A DNA stretch of 22,037 nt from an uncultured Clostridium sp. Lineage in GTDB: Bacteria; Bacillota; Clostridia; TANB77; CAG-508. Made by a program: the position numbers and the translations under genes. Below, piece by piece: positions 1 through 7,070 of this stretch. Within the stretch, counting starts at the first letter, position 1. Each line of letters begins with the position of its first letter. Under the pieces are notes generated by a model. That model was given only the letters and a program-made list of their open reading frames with translations. It did not search any database and was not told the DNA's origin. The DNA is taken from positions 1 through 22,037 of the forward strand of contig CAMMLF010000010.1 in the NCBI GenBank assembly GCA_946497585.1, written 5' to 3'.

Positions 1-54
1 TAGAACAGCCGAAAGTGGCTTAAATACTGAAAAAATTGAGAAGGAGGAATTAAA

Positions 55-780
55 ATGTCAGGACACAGTAAATGGCATAACATACAAGCCAAAAAAGGAA
101 AAGCAGATGCAGCAAGAGGAAAAATATTTACAAAATTAGGAAGAGAAATACTATTAGCAGTTAAAGCAGGAGGACCTGATCCGACTAGTAACTCTAAACT
201 AAAAGATGTAATAGCAAAATGTAAATCAAATAATATGCCAAACGACACAATAAACAATGCAATCAAAAAAGCATCAGGAGAGGGAAGTAACAAAAATTAC
301 GAAGAAATTACATATGAGGGATATGGCATAAATGGTGTTGCTGTAATAGTAGAAGCTAGTACAGATAACAAAAATAGAACAGCAGCAGATGTTAGACACA
401 TCTTTGATAAAGCAGGTGGAAACTTAGGAACAACTGGATGCGTATCATATATGTTTAACAAAAAAGGTGTAATTGTTATAGATAGAACTACAACAGATAT
501 GTCAGAAGACGATATGATGATGCTTGCATTAGATAGCGGTGCAGAAGACTTCACAGCAGATGATGAATGCTATGAAATTTTGACAGACCCAAAAGACTTT
601 TCAAAAGTTAGAGAAGCATTAGAAAATAATGGATTAGAATTTGTCCAAGCAGAAGTAAGAATGGTGCCAACAACAACAGTTGAATTAGATGACGAAGCTG
701 CAGAAAAAATGCAAAGATTAATAGATAACCTAGAAGACCTAGATGATGTAATGAATGTATACCATAATTGGGCAGAATAA
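55..780 (+). CDS. yebC: YebC/PmpR family regulator or translation factor
   Basis: 241 residues, the usual length for the YebC/TACO1 family. The N-terminus MSGHSKWHNIQAKKGKAD followed by an ARGKIFTKLGREI stretch is the family signature, and the acidic C-terminal domain is complete. Family members are cytoplasmic; they have been described as DNA-binding transcriptional regulators and, more recently, as factors that help ribosomes through difficult (proline-rich) stretches. Which role applies here cannot be told from sequence. The ATG has a strong ribosome binding site (AAGGAGG, about 8 bases upstream). The gene ends in its own terminator, so it is probably transcribed separately from the spoIIIA operon that follows. 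Family assignment is very secure; the exact function is not. Confidence 0.96.
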   Translation: MSGHSKWHNIQAKKGKADAARGKIFTKLGREILLAVKAGGPDPTSNSKLKDVIAKCKSNNMPNDTINNAIKKASGEGSNKNYEEITYEGYGINGVAVIVEASTDNKNRTAADVRHIFDKAGGNLGTTGCVSYMFNKKGVIVIDRTTTDMSEDDMMMLALDSGAEDFTADDECYEILTDPKDFSKVREALENNGLEFVQAEVRMVPTTTVELDDEAAEKMQRLIDNLEDLDDVMNVYHNWAE

Positions 781-859
781 TTAATTTTACAGATATTTTA
801 AAAAGTTAAATGAAACATTATTGTTAAGAACATATTAAAAAATAAATAGTAATAAATAA

Positions 860-901
860 AAAATAAGTAGCATATATTTAATATAGGCTACTTATTTTTT
901 T
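860..901 (+). terminator. Rho-independent terminator of yebC
   Basis: A perfect 12-bp inverted repeat (AAAATAAGTAGC at 860-871, GCTACTTATTTT at 887-898) with a 15-base AT-rich loop runs into a T tract. It lies 80 bases after the yebC stop and separates yebC from spoIIIAA. Confidence 0.85.
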
Positions 902-914
902 GTGCATTTTCAGT

Positions 915-968
915 TGGGGACAGCCAGTTTCGTAAAATTTATATATTTTTGTCCCCATCGTAAAATTT
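915..968. repeat. TGGGGACA/TGTCCCCA inverted repeat with an 11-bp direct repeat
   Basis: TGGGGACA at 915-922 is matched by TGTCCCCA at 950-957 (8 bp, perfect, 27-base spacer). TCGTAAAATTT occurs twice, at 930-940 and 958-968. The GGGGAC/GTCCCC core resembles intergenic repeats common in Clostridia. The element sits just upstream of the spoIIIAA ribosome binding site, so it lies in the expected leader or promoter region. What it does is unknown. Confidence 0.6.
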
Positions 969-985
969 TAGTAGAGGAGAAAGTT

Positions 986-1945
986 ATGTCGGATTTACGT
1001 GCAGTTACCAGAGTTTTATCTAGAGATATTTGTTACAACATTAATGAAAATACAATAGAAGAAATTAGAATAAGAGTAGATAGACCAGTAATTCTAAAAT
1101 ATCCTGAAGGAAAAGAAGATATATTAGACCACGTAGTTACTCAAAATGAAATTTTAAACATATTACAATCCTTATGCAATAACTCAATTTACTCATATCA
1201 AAGCCAAATTTGTGATGGGTATATAACACTTCAAGGTGGACATAGAGTAGGTATAACTGGTAATGTTGCAATGAAGGATGGAAAAATTACAAATGTAAAT
1301 TACGTATCTTCTTTGAACTTTAGAATTGCAAGAGAAATAATAGGAGCAAGCGATGAGATTTTAAAAGAAGTTGTTACAAGAAAAAGCAATACATCTAGTC
1401 AAAATAATTATAGAAATTCAAACATAGATAATAACGACATATCTAACCTAGAAATTAACAACACATTAATTGTATCAAGACCCGGCTGTGGAAAAACAAC
1501 AGTACTTAGAGATTTAGTTAGAAATATTAGTAATAAGGGTTTTACAGTATCACTAATTGATGAAAGAGGAGAAATTGCATCAATGTATAAAGGGATTCCA
1601 CAAAATGATATAGGTTTAAGAACAGATGTAATGGACAACGTTACCAAAAGCCTTGGAATGAAAATAGCAGTAAGGACAATGGCACCACAAGTAATAGTCG
1701 CAGATGAAATAGGAACAGAGGGAGATTTAGAAGCAATAAATTATGGTATATGTTCAGGTGTTAAAGGAATATTCACAGCACATGGTGCAGACATTTCTGA
1801 ATTAAGACAAAATGAAACCTTAAATAAATTATATGAAGAAAAATTGCTTAAAAGAATAATTTTTTTAGAAAATAGAGGAAAAATGGGAAAAGTTTATTAT
1901 TTAGATAGAAATATGTATAAAACTGTAGATGGAAAGTTGGTCTAA
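986..1945 (+). CDS. spoIIIAA: Stage III sporulation protein AA, ATPase
   Basis: Cytoplasmic secretion-type (GspE/VirB11-like) ATPase of the SpoIIIA-SpoIIQ channel, thought to power or assemble the channel from the mother cell. The P-loop RPGCGKTT is at residues 165-172 (Lys170), preceded by Ser where many P-loops have Gly, as I recall is common in this family. The Walker B stretch VIVADEIG has Asp240 and Glu241; LIDERGEIAS lies between. An Asn/Ser-rich insertion precedes the P-loop. I chose the ATG at 986 because it has GTAGAGGAGAAA just upstream and MSDLRAV fits the family. An in-frame ATG at 902 would add 28 residues translated from a repeat and has no ribosome binding site. 319 residues. 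First gene of the spoIIIA operon. In the family the operon is under the mother-cell factor sigma-E, but I could not find a convincing sigma-E promoter. Confidence 0.94.
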   Translation: MSDLRAVTRVLSRDICYNINENTIEEIRIRVDRPVILKYPEGKEDILDHVVTQNEILNILQSLCNNSIYSYQSQICDGYITLQGGHRVGITGNVAMKDGKITNVNYVSSLNFRIAREIIGASDEILKEVVTRKSNTSSQNNYRNSNIDNNDISNLEINNTLIVSRPGCGKTTVLRDLVRNISNKGFTVSLIDERGEIASMYKGIPQNDIGLRTDVMDNVTKSLGMKIAVRTMAPQVIVADEIGTEGDLEAINYGICSGVKGIFTAHGADISELRQNETLNKLYEEKLLKRIIFLENRGKMGKVYYLDRNMYKTVDGKLV

Positions 1946-2079
1946 AATTAAAACTATGGAATATACATATTATAAATGAAATTATTTTTATAATATATTA
2001 ATATTTTTTATTGGATTACACCATGCAATGAAAAAATATATATTATAAATTATTAACAAATGAAAAGAGGAATATACAA

Positions 2080-2590
2080 ATGATATTAATTAAGTACATA
2101 TTTTTAGGATTAATTTTAATCCGGGACAAGTTATGCGGGTTTGCTTATGTCCAAAAAATATTCTAATAGGCTAAAAGATTTAAAAGAGATGAGAAAAGCA
2201 TTCAATTTCTTTGAAGAGAAAATAAAATTTACATATGAGCCTATACCAGACGTTTTTGAAGAAATATCCCATAAAGTGCAGGATAATATAGGAGAGATTT
2301 TTCGTAATTCTTCAAAATCAATGGAAAATGAATCAGCGGGGGTAGCTTGGGAAAAGGCAGTAGATGAGTCCAATAATAATTTTACTAAAGAAGATAAAGA
2401 CATAATAAAAGGACTTGCTAAAATGCTTGGCAAAACAGATATAGATGGACAAGTTAGCGAAATTAGATTGACTAATAAGTTTTTAGAAGTTCAGATAAAA
2501 GATGCAGAGAATGAAAAAAATAAAAATGAAAAATTGTATAAAACACTTGGAGCAACTGTAGGACTAGCTTTGGTAATAATTTTAATTTAG
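2080..2590 (+). pseudogene. spoIIIAB: Stage III sporulation protein AB with a +1 frameshift near 2122
   Basis: The ATG at 2080 has a good ribosome binding site (AAGAGGA, 8 bases away) and encodes MILIKYIFLGLILI, the start of the expected membrane helix. In that frame reading then enters RDKLCGFAYVQKIF and stops at 2164. The next frame, open from 2120 to the stop at 2588-2590, encodes GTSYAGLLMSKKYSNR and the rest of SpoIIIAB, including a FTYEPIPDVFEEIS stretch and a C-terminal hydrophobic tail. Skipping one base at the CGG codon 2122-2124 joins the two parts into a normal full-length protein of about 170 residues with an intact N-terminal helix. Without the shift, only a weak internal start (TTG 2141 or ATG 2147, no ribosome binding site) could give a form lacking that helix. 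SpoIIIAB is a membrane component of the sporulation channel. It may be a mutation, a sequencing error or programmed frameshifting. The rest of the frame is undecayed. Confidence 0.85.
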
Positions 2591-2618
2591 CATTAATTTT
2601 AAAGGTGGAGGTAAATAG

Positions 2619-2813
2619 ATGAGCATAGATTTATTATTTAAAATAGCTGCTATAGGAATTCTAGTTGCAGTTTTATATCAAGTGCTAGTAAGAGCGGGAA
2701 GAGAAGACCAAGCAATGATGACAACTTTAGCCGGATTGATAATAGTACTTACAATGGTTATAAAAGAAGTAAGCTCATTATTTACAACGGTAAGAACAAT
2801 GTTTGATTTGTAA
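2619..2813 (+). CDS. spoIIIAC: Stage III sporulation protein AC
   Basis: 64 residues, full length for SpoIIIAC. Two hydrophobic segments (about residues 4-24 and 34-47) are joined by a short polar turn containing VRAGREDQA, which is typical of the family. It is a small integral membrane protein of the mother-cell side of the SpoIIIA-SpoIIQ channel. The ATG follows AAAGGTGGAGG, a strong ribosome binding site, 28 bases after spoIIIAB. The frame is intact, and a well-formed AC right after the frameshifted AB argues that the operon is not generally decaying. Confidence 0.95.
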   Translation: MSIDLLFKIAAIGILVAVLYQVLVRAGREDQAMMTTLAGLIIVLTMVIKEVSSLFTTVRTMFDL

Positions 2814-2894
2814 AAATGAAGAAAAGAAATACTTCTAGGATAAAATAGCAAAAGTCCTCATATTCAAAAAAAGGCAAATGAAAGAGAGGATAAA

Positions 2895-3281
2895 ATGGAT
2901 ATTATAAAAATTATAGGAGTAGCTTTTATAGCAGTAATAATAATTGTAATATTAAAGCAGTATAGACCAGAGTTTGCAATATATGCATCAATAATAGCGG
3001 GAGTGCTCATACTTACATTGGCATCTGGTACACTCTCAGGAATAATAGATATGATAAATAGTATATCTAGTAAAACAAACATAAACAGCGAATTTTTAGT
3101 GATACTGATAAAAATAACGGGAATAGCAATACTTACTGAATTTGCTGTGAGCATTTGTAAAGATTCAGGAGAAAGTGCAATTGCAAGTAAAGTAGATATT
3201 GGAGGAAAAATAATAATAATTTCAATGTCCATACCAATAATAAATGCATTAATTGATACAGTTGTTAAAATTCTTCCTTAA
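2895..3281 (+). CDS. spoIIIAD: Stage III sporulation protein AD
   Basis: 128 residues, the normal length of SpoIIIAD. It is a polytopic membrane protein with hydrophobic segments at about residues 4-20, 26-50, 66-85 and 105-122. The stretch ITGIAILTEFAVSICKDSGESAIASKVD is the conserved family core. It is predicted to sit in the mother-cell membrane of the SpoIIIA channel; its precise job there is not known. The start at 2895 has GAGAGGA upstream. An 81-base gap from spoIIIAC contains no gene. Confidence 0.95.
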   Translation: MDIIKIIGVAFIAVIIIVILKQYRPEFAIYASIIAGVLILTLASGTLSGIIDMINSISSKTNINSEFLVILIKITGIAILTEFAVSICKDSGESAIASKVDIGGKIIIISMSIPIINALIDTVVKILP

Positions 3282-3304
3282 GCTATCAAAAAAGAAGGTG
3301 AAAA

Positions 3305-4531
3305 ATGAAAAAATTCTACATAATAATATTAATTGCAATAGCTACATATTTAATACCAACTACAGCCAAAGCCTCCAATGTAGATGCATTAACATCTAAA
3401 GTGAATTTTGTAAAGCAAAATGAACCAATAAAGTTAGCATCAAGTACAACCTCGCAAGAAGAAATAATTTCTTCTCAAACAGATGCACTAGGAATTTCAA
3501 CATTTTTATCAGACTCGGAAAAATATACGCAAGATACATTTGGAGACATAGACATATCAGAACTTTTTACGCAGAGTTTAAGTGGAAATATAGACAATAA
3601 TGCAATAATGAAAATAGTCTTTGCATTACTTGGAGATAATGTCAAAACAGCTTTAACAACAATAGCAAGCGTTATGGTAGTTGTTATTATACATAGCATA
3701 TTAAAAGCAATTAGTGAAAACTTAGGGAATGAAAACATCTCTAAAATTGCTTATTACATAGAATATATATTAATAATAACCTTAGTAATGGCAAACTTTT
3801 CAAGTATTATAACAGAAATGAAGCAAGCAGTTCAAAATTTGACGGGATTTGCAAATACACTCATACCTCTGATGATTACTCTAATGATAACAACAGGAAA
3901 CATAGTTTCATCAGGAATGTTACAACCAATATTACTATTGTTAATAACATTTATAAGTAATTTTTTAACAAATATATTAATCCCAATAGCACTGGTATCA
4001 ACAGCGTTAGGAATTATTTCAAAAATTTCAGAACAAGCACAAGTAGGAAAACTTTCAAAGTTTTTAAAATCAAGTATGGTATGGGTACTAGGCACAGTTT
4101 TAACATTATTTGTAAGTGTAACTTCACTTGAGGGAGGATTAACATCAAGTATAGATGGGGTAACAGCAAAAGCAGCAAAAACAGCAATTTCATCAGTAGT
4201 GCCAGTTATAGGAAGCATACTAGGAGATGCAGTAAATACAATAATGGGATGTAGCAATATTATAAAAAATGCGGTAGGAGTTGTGGGGATAGTCGTAATA
4301 GTTGCAATTTGCATAAGGCCAATTCTACAACTTGCGGTATTAACAATTACATACTATTTAGGAGCTGCACTTTGTGAACCAATAGCAGATGAAAAAGTAG
4401 TGGGAATACTTGAACAAATGGGAGGCACATTTAAAATTTTTTTAGCAGTAATGTTTGCATTAACAGCAATGCTGATAATAGGAATAGCAATAGTTATGAA
4501 AATATCAAATAGCGGTCTAATGTATGGATAA
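3305..4531 (+). CDS. spoIIIAE: Stage III sporulation protein AE
   Basis: 408 residues. An N-terminal signal peptide (about 1-23, hydrophobic core then AKA) is followed by an extracytoplasmic stretch to about residue 100 and then about seven membrane helices, the SpoIIIAE layout. It is the large multispanning component of the mother-cell channel and resembles transporter-like membrane proteins, but no substrate is known. The start at 3305 follows GAAGGTG and is 23 bases after spoIIIAD. No frame disruption. The assignment also rests on its place between AD and AF. Confidence 0.94.
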   Translation: MKKFYIIILIAIATYLIPTTAKASNVDALTSKVNFVKQNEPIKLASSTTSQEEIISSQTDALGISTFLSDSEKYTQDTFGDIDISELFTQSLSGNIDNNAIMKIVFALLGDNVKTALTTIASVMVVVIIHSILKAISENLGNENISKIAYYIEYILIITLVMANFSSIITEMKQAVQNLTGFANTLIPLMITLMITTGNIVSSGMLQPILLLLITFISNFLTNILIPIALVSTALGIISKISEQAQVGKLSKFLKSSMVWVLGTVLTLFVSVTSLEGGLTSSIDGVTAKAAKTAISSVVPVIGSILGDAVNTIMGCSNIIKNAVGVVGIVVIVAICIRPILQLAVLTITYYLGAALCEPIADEKVVGILEQMGGTFKIFLAVMFALTAMLIIGIAIVMKISNSGLMYG

Positions 4532-4563
4532 ATACCATATTATAAAGCAAAATATGGCATTTT
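4530..4563 (+). other. Hairpin directly after the spoIIIAE stop codon
   Basis: CCATATT (4535-4541) pairs with AATATGG (4551-4557) across a 9-base loop. After one mismatch the stem extends by four more A/T pairs (4530-4533 with 4559-4562), followed by a short T run. It is too weak and too poor in G/C to be a clear terminator. It could be an mRNA-stability or attenuation hairpin inside the operon. Confidence 0.4.
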
Positions 4564-4623
4564 GAAGGTATAGCCTATCAAGAAATTGGATAACCCATAA
4601 AATTTAGAAGAGGAGTAAAACAA

Positions 4624-5292
4624 ATGGTATCATTTATTAGCTCATGGGCTCAGCAAATAATATTTGCAGTAATTATAGGTACAATTTTACAAATGCTCCT
4701 TCCAGATGGCAAAAATAAAAAATACATCAAAATAATAATTGGAGTATATGTATTATTTGCAATTATAAGCCCGGTTGTTGGGAAAAATATAGATTTAAAC
4801 TTAGATGAATTTAATTTAACTTTAGACAATACCACCACCAGCCTAGACGAAACCAACCAAGATGAAATAACAAATTTATATACAGCAAATTTAAAACAAG
4901 ACATAATTTCAAAACTAAGTAATAAAGGGTATGGATGCGAAAATGTAGAATTACAAACAAACGAAAATTACGAGGTTGAAAAAATCACAATAACGGGAAT
5001 ATATGAATTAAAAGAAGAGGAAAATAGCGATAATAAAGAAGAGAGCACAAATGACAATGAGAGTGAAGGTTCAAAAAATAATCAATCAGACAACGATAGT
5101 AATAACATAAGCTCTCAAAGTAATATAGCAAAAGTAAATAGTGTAGTTATAAATGAGGTACAAATAGGAGAAAAAGAAAATAGTATAAAAGAACAAGTTG
5201 TTAAAGGAATACCAACAAGTGAAGAAAAAGATTTAAAAGAATATTTGAGCGAAACATATAATGTGAAAGAGAAAAACATTACTATCAATTAA
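4624..5292 (+). CDS. spoIIIAF: Stage III sporulation protein AF
   Basis: 222 residues. Two N-terminal membrane helices (about residues 8-24 and 34-52, with DGKNKKYIKIIIGVYV between them) match the SpoIIIAF start. A soluble C-terminal domain follows, interrupted by an unusually long low-complexity Glu/Asn/Ser linker at about residues 136-168. It is a membrane component of the SpoIIIA channel with its soluble domain probably in the intermembrane space. The start at 4624 follows AGAGGAG. The gene is followed by a GC-rich inverted-repeat element rather than directly by spoIIIAG. Confidence 0.92.
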   Translation: MVSFISSWAQQIIFAVIIGTILQMLLPDGKNKKYIKIIIGVYVLFAIISPVVGKNIDLNLDEFNLTLDNTTTSLDETNQDEITNLYTANLKQDIISKLSNKGYGCENVELQTNENYEVEKITITGIYELKEEENSDNKEESTNDNESEGSKNNQSDNDSNNISSQSNIAKVNSVVINEVQIGEKENSIKEQVVKGIPTSEEKDLKEYLSETYNVKEKNITIN

Positions 5293-5293
5293 T

Positions 5294-5423
5294 AAGGCTC
5301 CAATATATATTTTTCCGCATTTGCTTCGAGGTTTCGCTATTCACGAAAACTCTCGCTCACTGCCACTCCGCTCCAAAGTCGTCTGCGTTCGCTAAAATGC
5401 TCCAAAACATATATTGTCGCCTT
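5294..5423. repeat. GC-rich 130-bp inverted-repeat element inside the spoIIIA operon
   Basis: The 20-base ends (5294-5313 and 5404-5423) are inverted copies matching at 17 of 20 positions. A further perfect 6-bp arm pair in the same register follows (GCATTT 5317-5322, AAATGC 5395-5400). The interior is much richer in G/C than its surroundings, with CGCTC/CGCTCC motifs and a smaller internal hairpin at about 5327-5356. It shares the end motif TCCAATAT...ATATTG and the interior TCGCTCACTG with the element at 8247-8374. It begins one base after the spoIIIAF stop and ends 26 bases before the spoIIIAG start. No open reading frame is apparent. It may be a MITE-like or REP-like repeat, or an RNA processing hairpin. 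Confidence 0.75.
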
Positions 5424-5449
5424 TATATAAATAAATTAGGAGGTAAAAA

Positions 5450-6055
5450 ATGTTTTCAGAAAAACTAAAGAAGATATTTTCAAAAAATGATGGAAATAAT
5501 AAAAAGAAAATAGAAAATATTTTAGTATTCATAGTAATACTGGCTATAACCATTGTAGCAATAAATTACATTTGGAATGGAGATGAAACAAGCAAGAGTA
5601 GCAACGAGGTTCCAGAGGCAGAAAACTCCAACAGTGTAGTTCAAGTATCAACTGACTCATTCTATGATGAAAATGAAGAAAAGCTTGCCAATATTTTATC
5701 AAATATAGAAGGAGTTGGTAAAGTAAAAGTTTTACTTACATATTCACAAACTAGCACGTCTATACCTTTATATAATGAAAATCTAAGGGAAAGTAATACT
5801 ATAGAAACTGATTCATCAGGAGGAAGTAGAACGGTAGCTGAAAGTGATAGTGAAAAAGAAGTGATTTATAAAGAAGATAGTAGTGGTAATAGGGAACCTG
5901 TAACGCAAAGTGTAATTAGTCCTCAAATTGAGGGTGCAATAATAACTGCTGAAGGTGCAGACAATGCAGAAGTAAAATCGGCTATAGTTCAAGCGGTAGA
6001 AGCGGCAACGGGACTTGCTACGCATAAAATACAAGTGTTTAAAATGAGTGAGTGA
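5450..6055 (+). CDS. spoIIIAG: Stage III sporulation protein AG
   Basis: 201 residues. A short basic cytoplasmic head, one membrane helix (about residues 25-43), an acidic linker, then a ring-building domain (about 75-200) that starts with YDENEEKLANILSNIEGVGKVKVLLTYS, the SpoIIIAG signature, and ends with the typical GAIITAEGADNAEVKSAIVQAV segment. SpoIIIAG forms a large ring in the mother-cell membrane as part of the channel to the forespore. A strong TTAGGAGG site precedes the ATG. The gene lies just after the GC-rich element, so its expression relative to the upstream genes may depend on readthrough or mRNA processing there. Confidence 0.95.
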   Translation: MFSEKLKKIFSKNDGNNKKKIENILVFIVILAITIVAINYIWNGDETSKSSNEVPEAENSNSVVQVSTDSFYDENEEKLANILSNIEGVGKVKVLLTYSQTSTSIPLYNENLRESNTIETDSSGGSRTVAESDSEKEVIYKEDSSGNREPVTQSVISPQIEGAIITAEGADNAEVKSAIVQAVEAATGLATHKIQVFKMSE

Positions 6056-6106
6056 GCCAAAATTTAATTCTTTTCAAACTGGATACAACTTTTTAGGAGG
6101 AAGGTT

Positions 6107-6895
6107 ATGATTAAGTATTTAGGAGACAAAACTAAGAATATTGGAATAAAAAAGATAATGAAAAAAAATCAGGTGGTTATTTTAGCTTTGGCATTAATGC
6201 TAATGACAGCAGGATATTTGAATTATACAAATAATCACGAAAATGAAAATATGCTATTAGCAGGATTGGGAGATGCTCAGCTAGTTAGTGCAAATGTGGC
6301 AGATGGAAATGCTCCAACAACTAATGAAGTAGTTGAATCAAATTCAGAAGCAACAGATTCCAATGAACAAACTCAAATAGAAAGCAATGAAAATGAACTT
6401 AACAATGTACAAGGAATAGACGAACAAAATGCACTTAATGGAACGTCTGAAGAAAGTGCAAATAATGTAGATGCTAATGCTCCAACAACTAATCAACAAA
6501 ATGCAAATCAGGTAGATACAACCCAAGAAACAAGCACTCAGACCTCAAATGACGATTACTTTACTCGCTCAAAATTGGAAAGAGAAACAATGTATTCTCA
6601 AATGTTAGAAACATATACAGGAATATTAGAAAATGAAAAAATATCATCAGAGCAAAAAGATATTGCAGAAAACGAAATTAAAAACATAAATGATACAAAA
6701 AATGCAATAATGGTAGTAGAAAACTTATTTGAAACCAAGGGATTTGAAAACGCAATTGTTTTTGTAAATAACCCAAGTGTAAATGTGGTAATAAAAGCTA
6801 AAGAGCTTACAACAGAGCAAGTTGCTCAAGTGCAAAATATAGTTCAAAGGGAACTAAAAACAGAAATTGAAAATATACATATTACAACAAATTAA
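6107..6895 (+). CDS. spoIIIAH: Stage III sporulation protein AH
   Basis: 262 residues. A basic head, one membrane helix (about residues 23-42), a long low-complexity Asn/Glu/Thr linker (about 65-150) with APTTN repeated, then a C-terminal YscJ/FliF-like ring-building domain (about 155-262) beginning DYFTRSKLERETMYSQMLE. SpoIIIAH binds the forespore protein SpoIIQ across the two membranes. The linker is long, so the domain could reach far into the intermembrane space. AGGAGGAAGG precedes the ATG. Last gene of the operon, closed by a terminator. Confidence 0.94.
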   Translation: MIKYLGDKTKNIGIKKIMKKNQVVILALALMLMTAGYLNYTNNHENENMLLAGLGDAQLVSANVADGNAPTTNEVVESNSEATDSNEQTQIESNENELNNVQGIDEQNALNGTSEESANNVDANAPTTNQQNANQVDTTQETSTQTSNDDYFTRSKLERETMYSQMLETYTGILENEKISSEQKDIAENEIKNINDTKNAIMVVENLFETKGFENAIVFVNNPSVNVVIKAKELTTEQVAQVQNIVQRELKTEIENIHITTN

Positions 6896-6896
6896 A

Positions 6897-6925
6897 AATC
6901 TACCTGCCAAAAGGTAGTTTTTTTC
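6897..6925 (+). terminator. Rho-independent terminator of the spoIIIA operon
   Basis: CTACCT (6900-6905) and AGGTAG (6912-6917) form a perfect 6-bp stem with a 6-base loop, extended by A/T pairs and followed by a run of seven Ts. It lies directly after the spoIIIAH stop. Confidence 0.85.
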
Positions 6926-6954
6926 TTGACTTTTTCCTTTTACTATTATATAAC
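6926..6954 (+). promoter_or_regulatory. Probable sigma-A promoter for tsaB-rimI
   Basis: TTGACT (6926-6931), a 17-base spacer, then TATAAC (6949-6954). It starts right at the end of the spoIIIA terminator and lies about 115 bases upstream of the tsaB-rimI start. Confidence 0.6.
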
Positions 6955-7070
6955 TTATATAGCGAAAAAACTCGAAAAAAGTATAATTATCATATTTGTA
7001 TAAATAATATTTTTAGATAATAAAAATAACTAATAAAAAGAACAAGCTATAAAAAGAAAGGAAAACATCA

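Noticed and set aside
1..54. Possible end of an upstream gene (a reading ending GAACAGCCGAAAGTGGCTTAA)
   Set aside because: Only a few codons are visible and two frames are possible; nothing identifies a gene.
297..554. Minus-strand open frames here and under most other genes
   Set aside because: They mirror well-supported + strand genes, lack ribosome binding sites, and their hydrophobic, low-complexity products are typical of antisense translation of AT-rich genes.
902..985. 28-residue N-terminal extension of SpoIIIAA
   Set aside because: It is translated from the GGGGAC repeat, has no ribosome binding site, and the ATG at 986 has a good one.
901..985. Sigma-E promoter for the spoIIIA operon
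   Set aside because: Expected on biological grounds, but I could not find a -35/-10 pair of the right form and spacing between the yebC terminator and the spoIIIAA start.
5293..5449. GC-rich element as a CRISPR array, tRNA or coding remnant
   Set aside because: No regular repeat-spacer pattern, no cloverleaf, and no sustained frame; inverted ends fit a repeat element better.
6107..6895. Repeated APTTN segments in SpoIIIAH as a DNA repeat array
   Set aside because: Only two copies (about codons 69 and 124) in a low-complexity linker; ordinary for such linkers.
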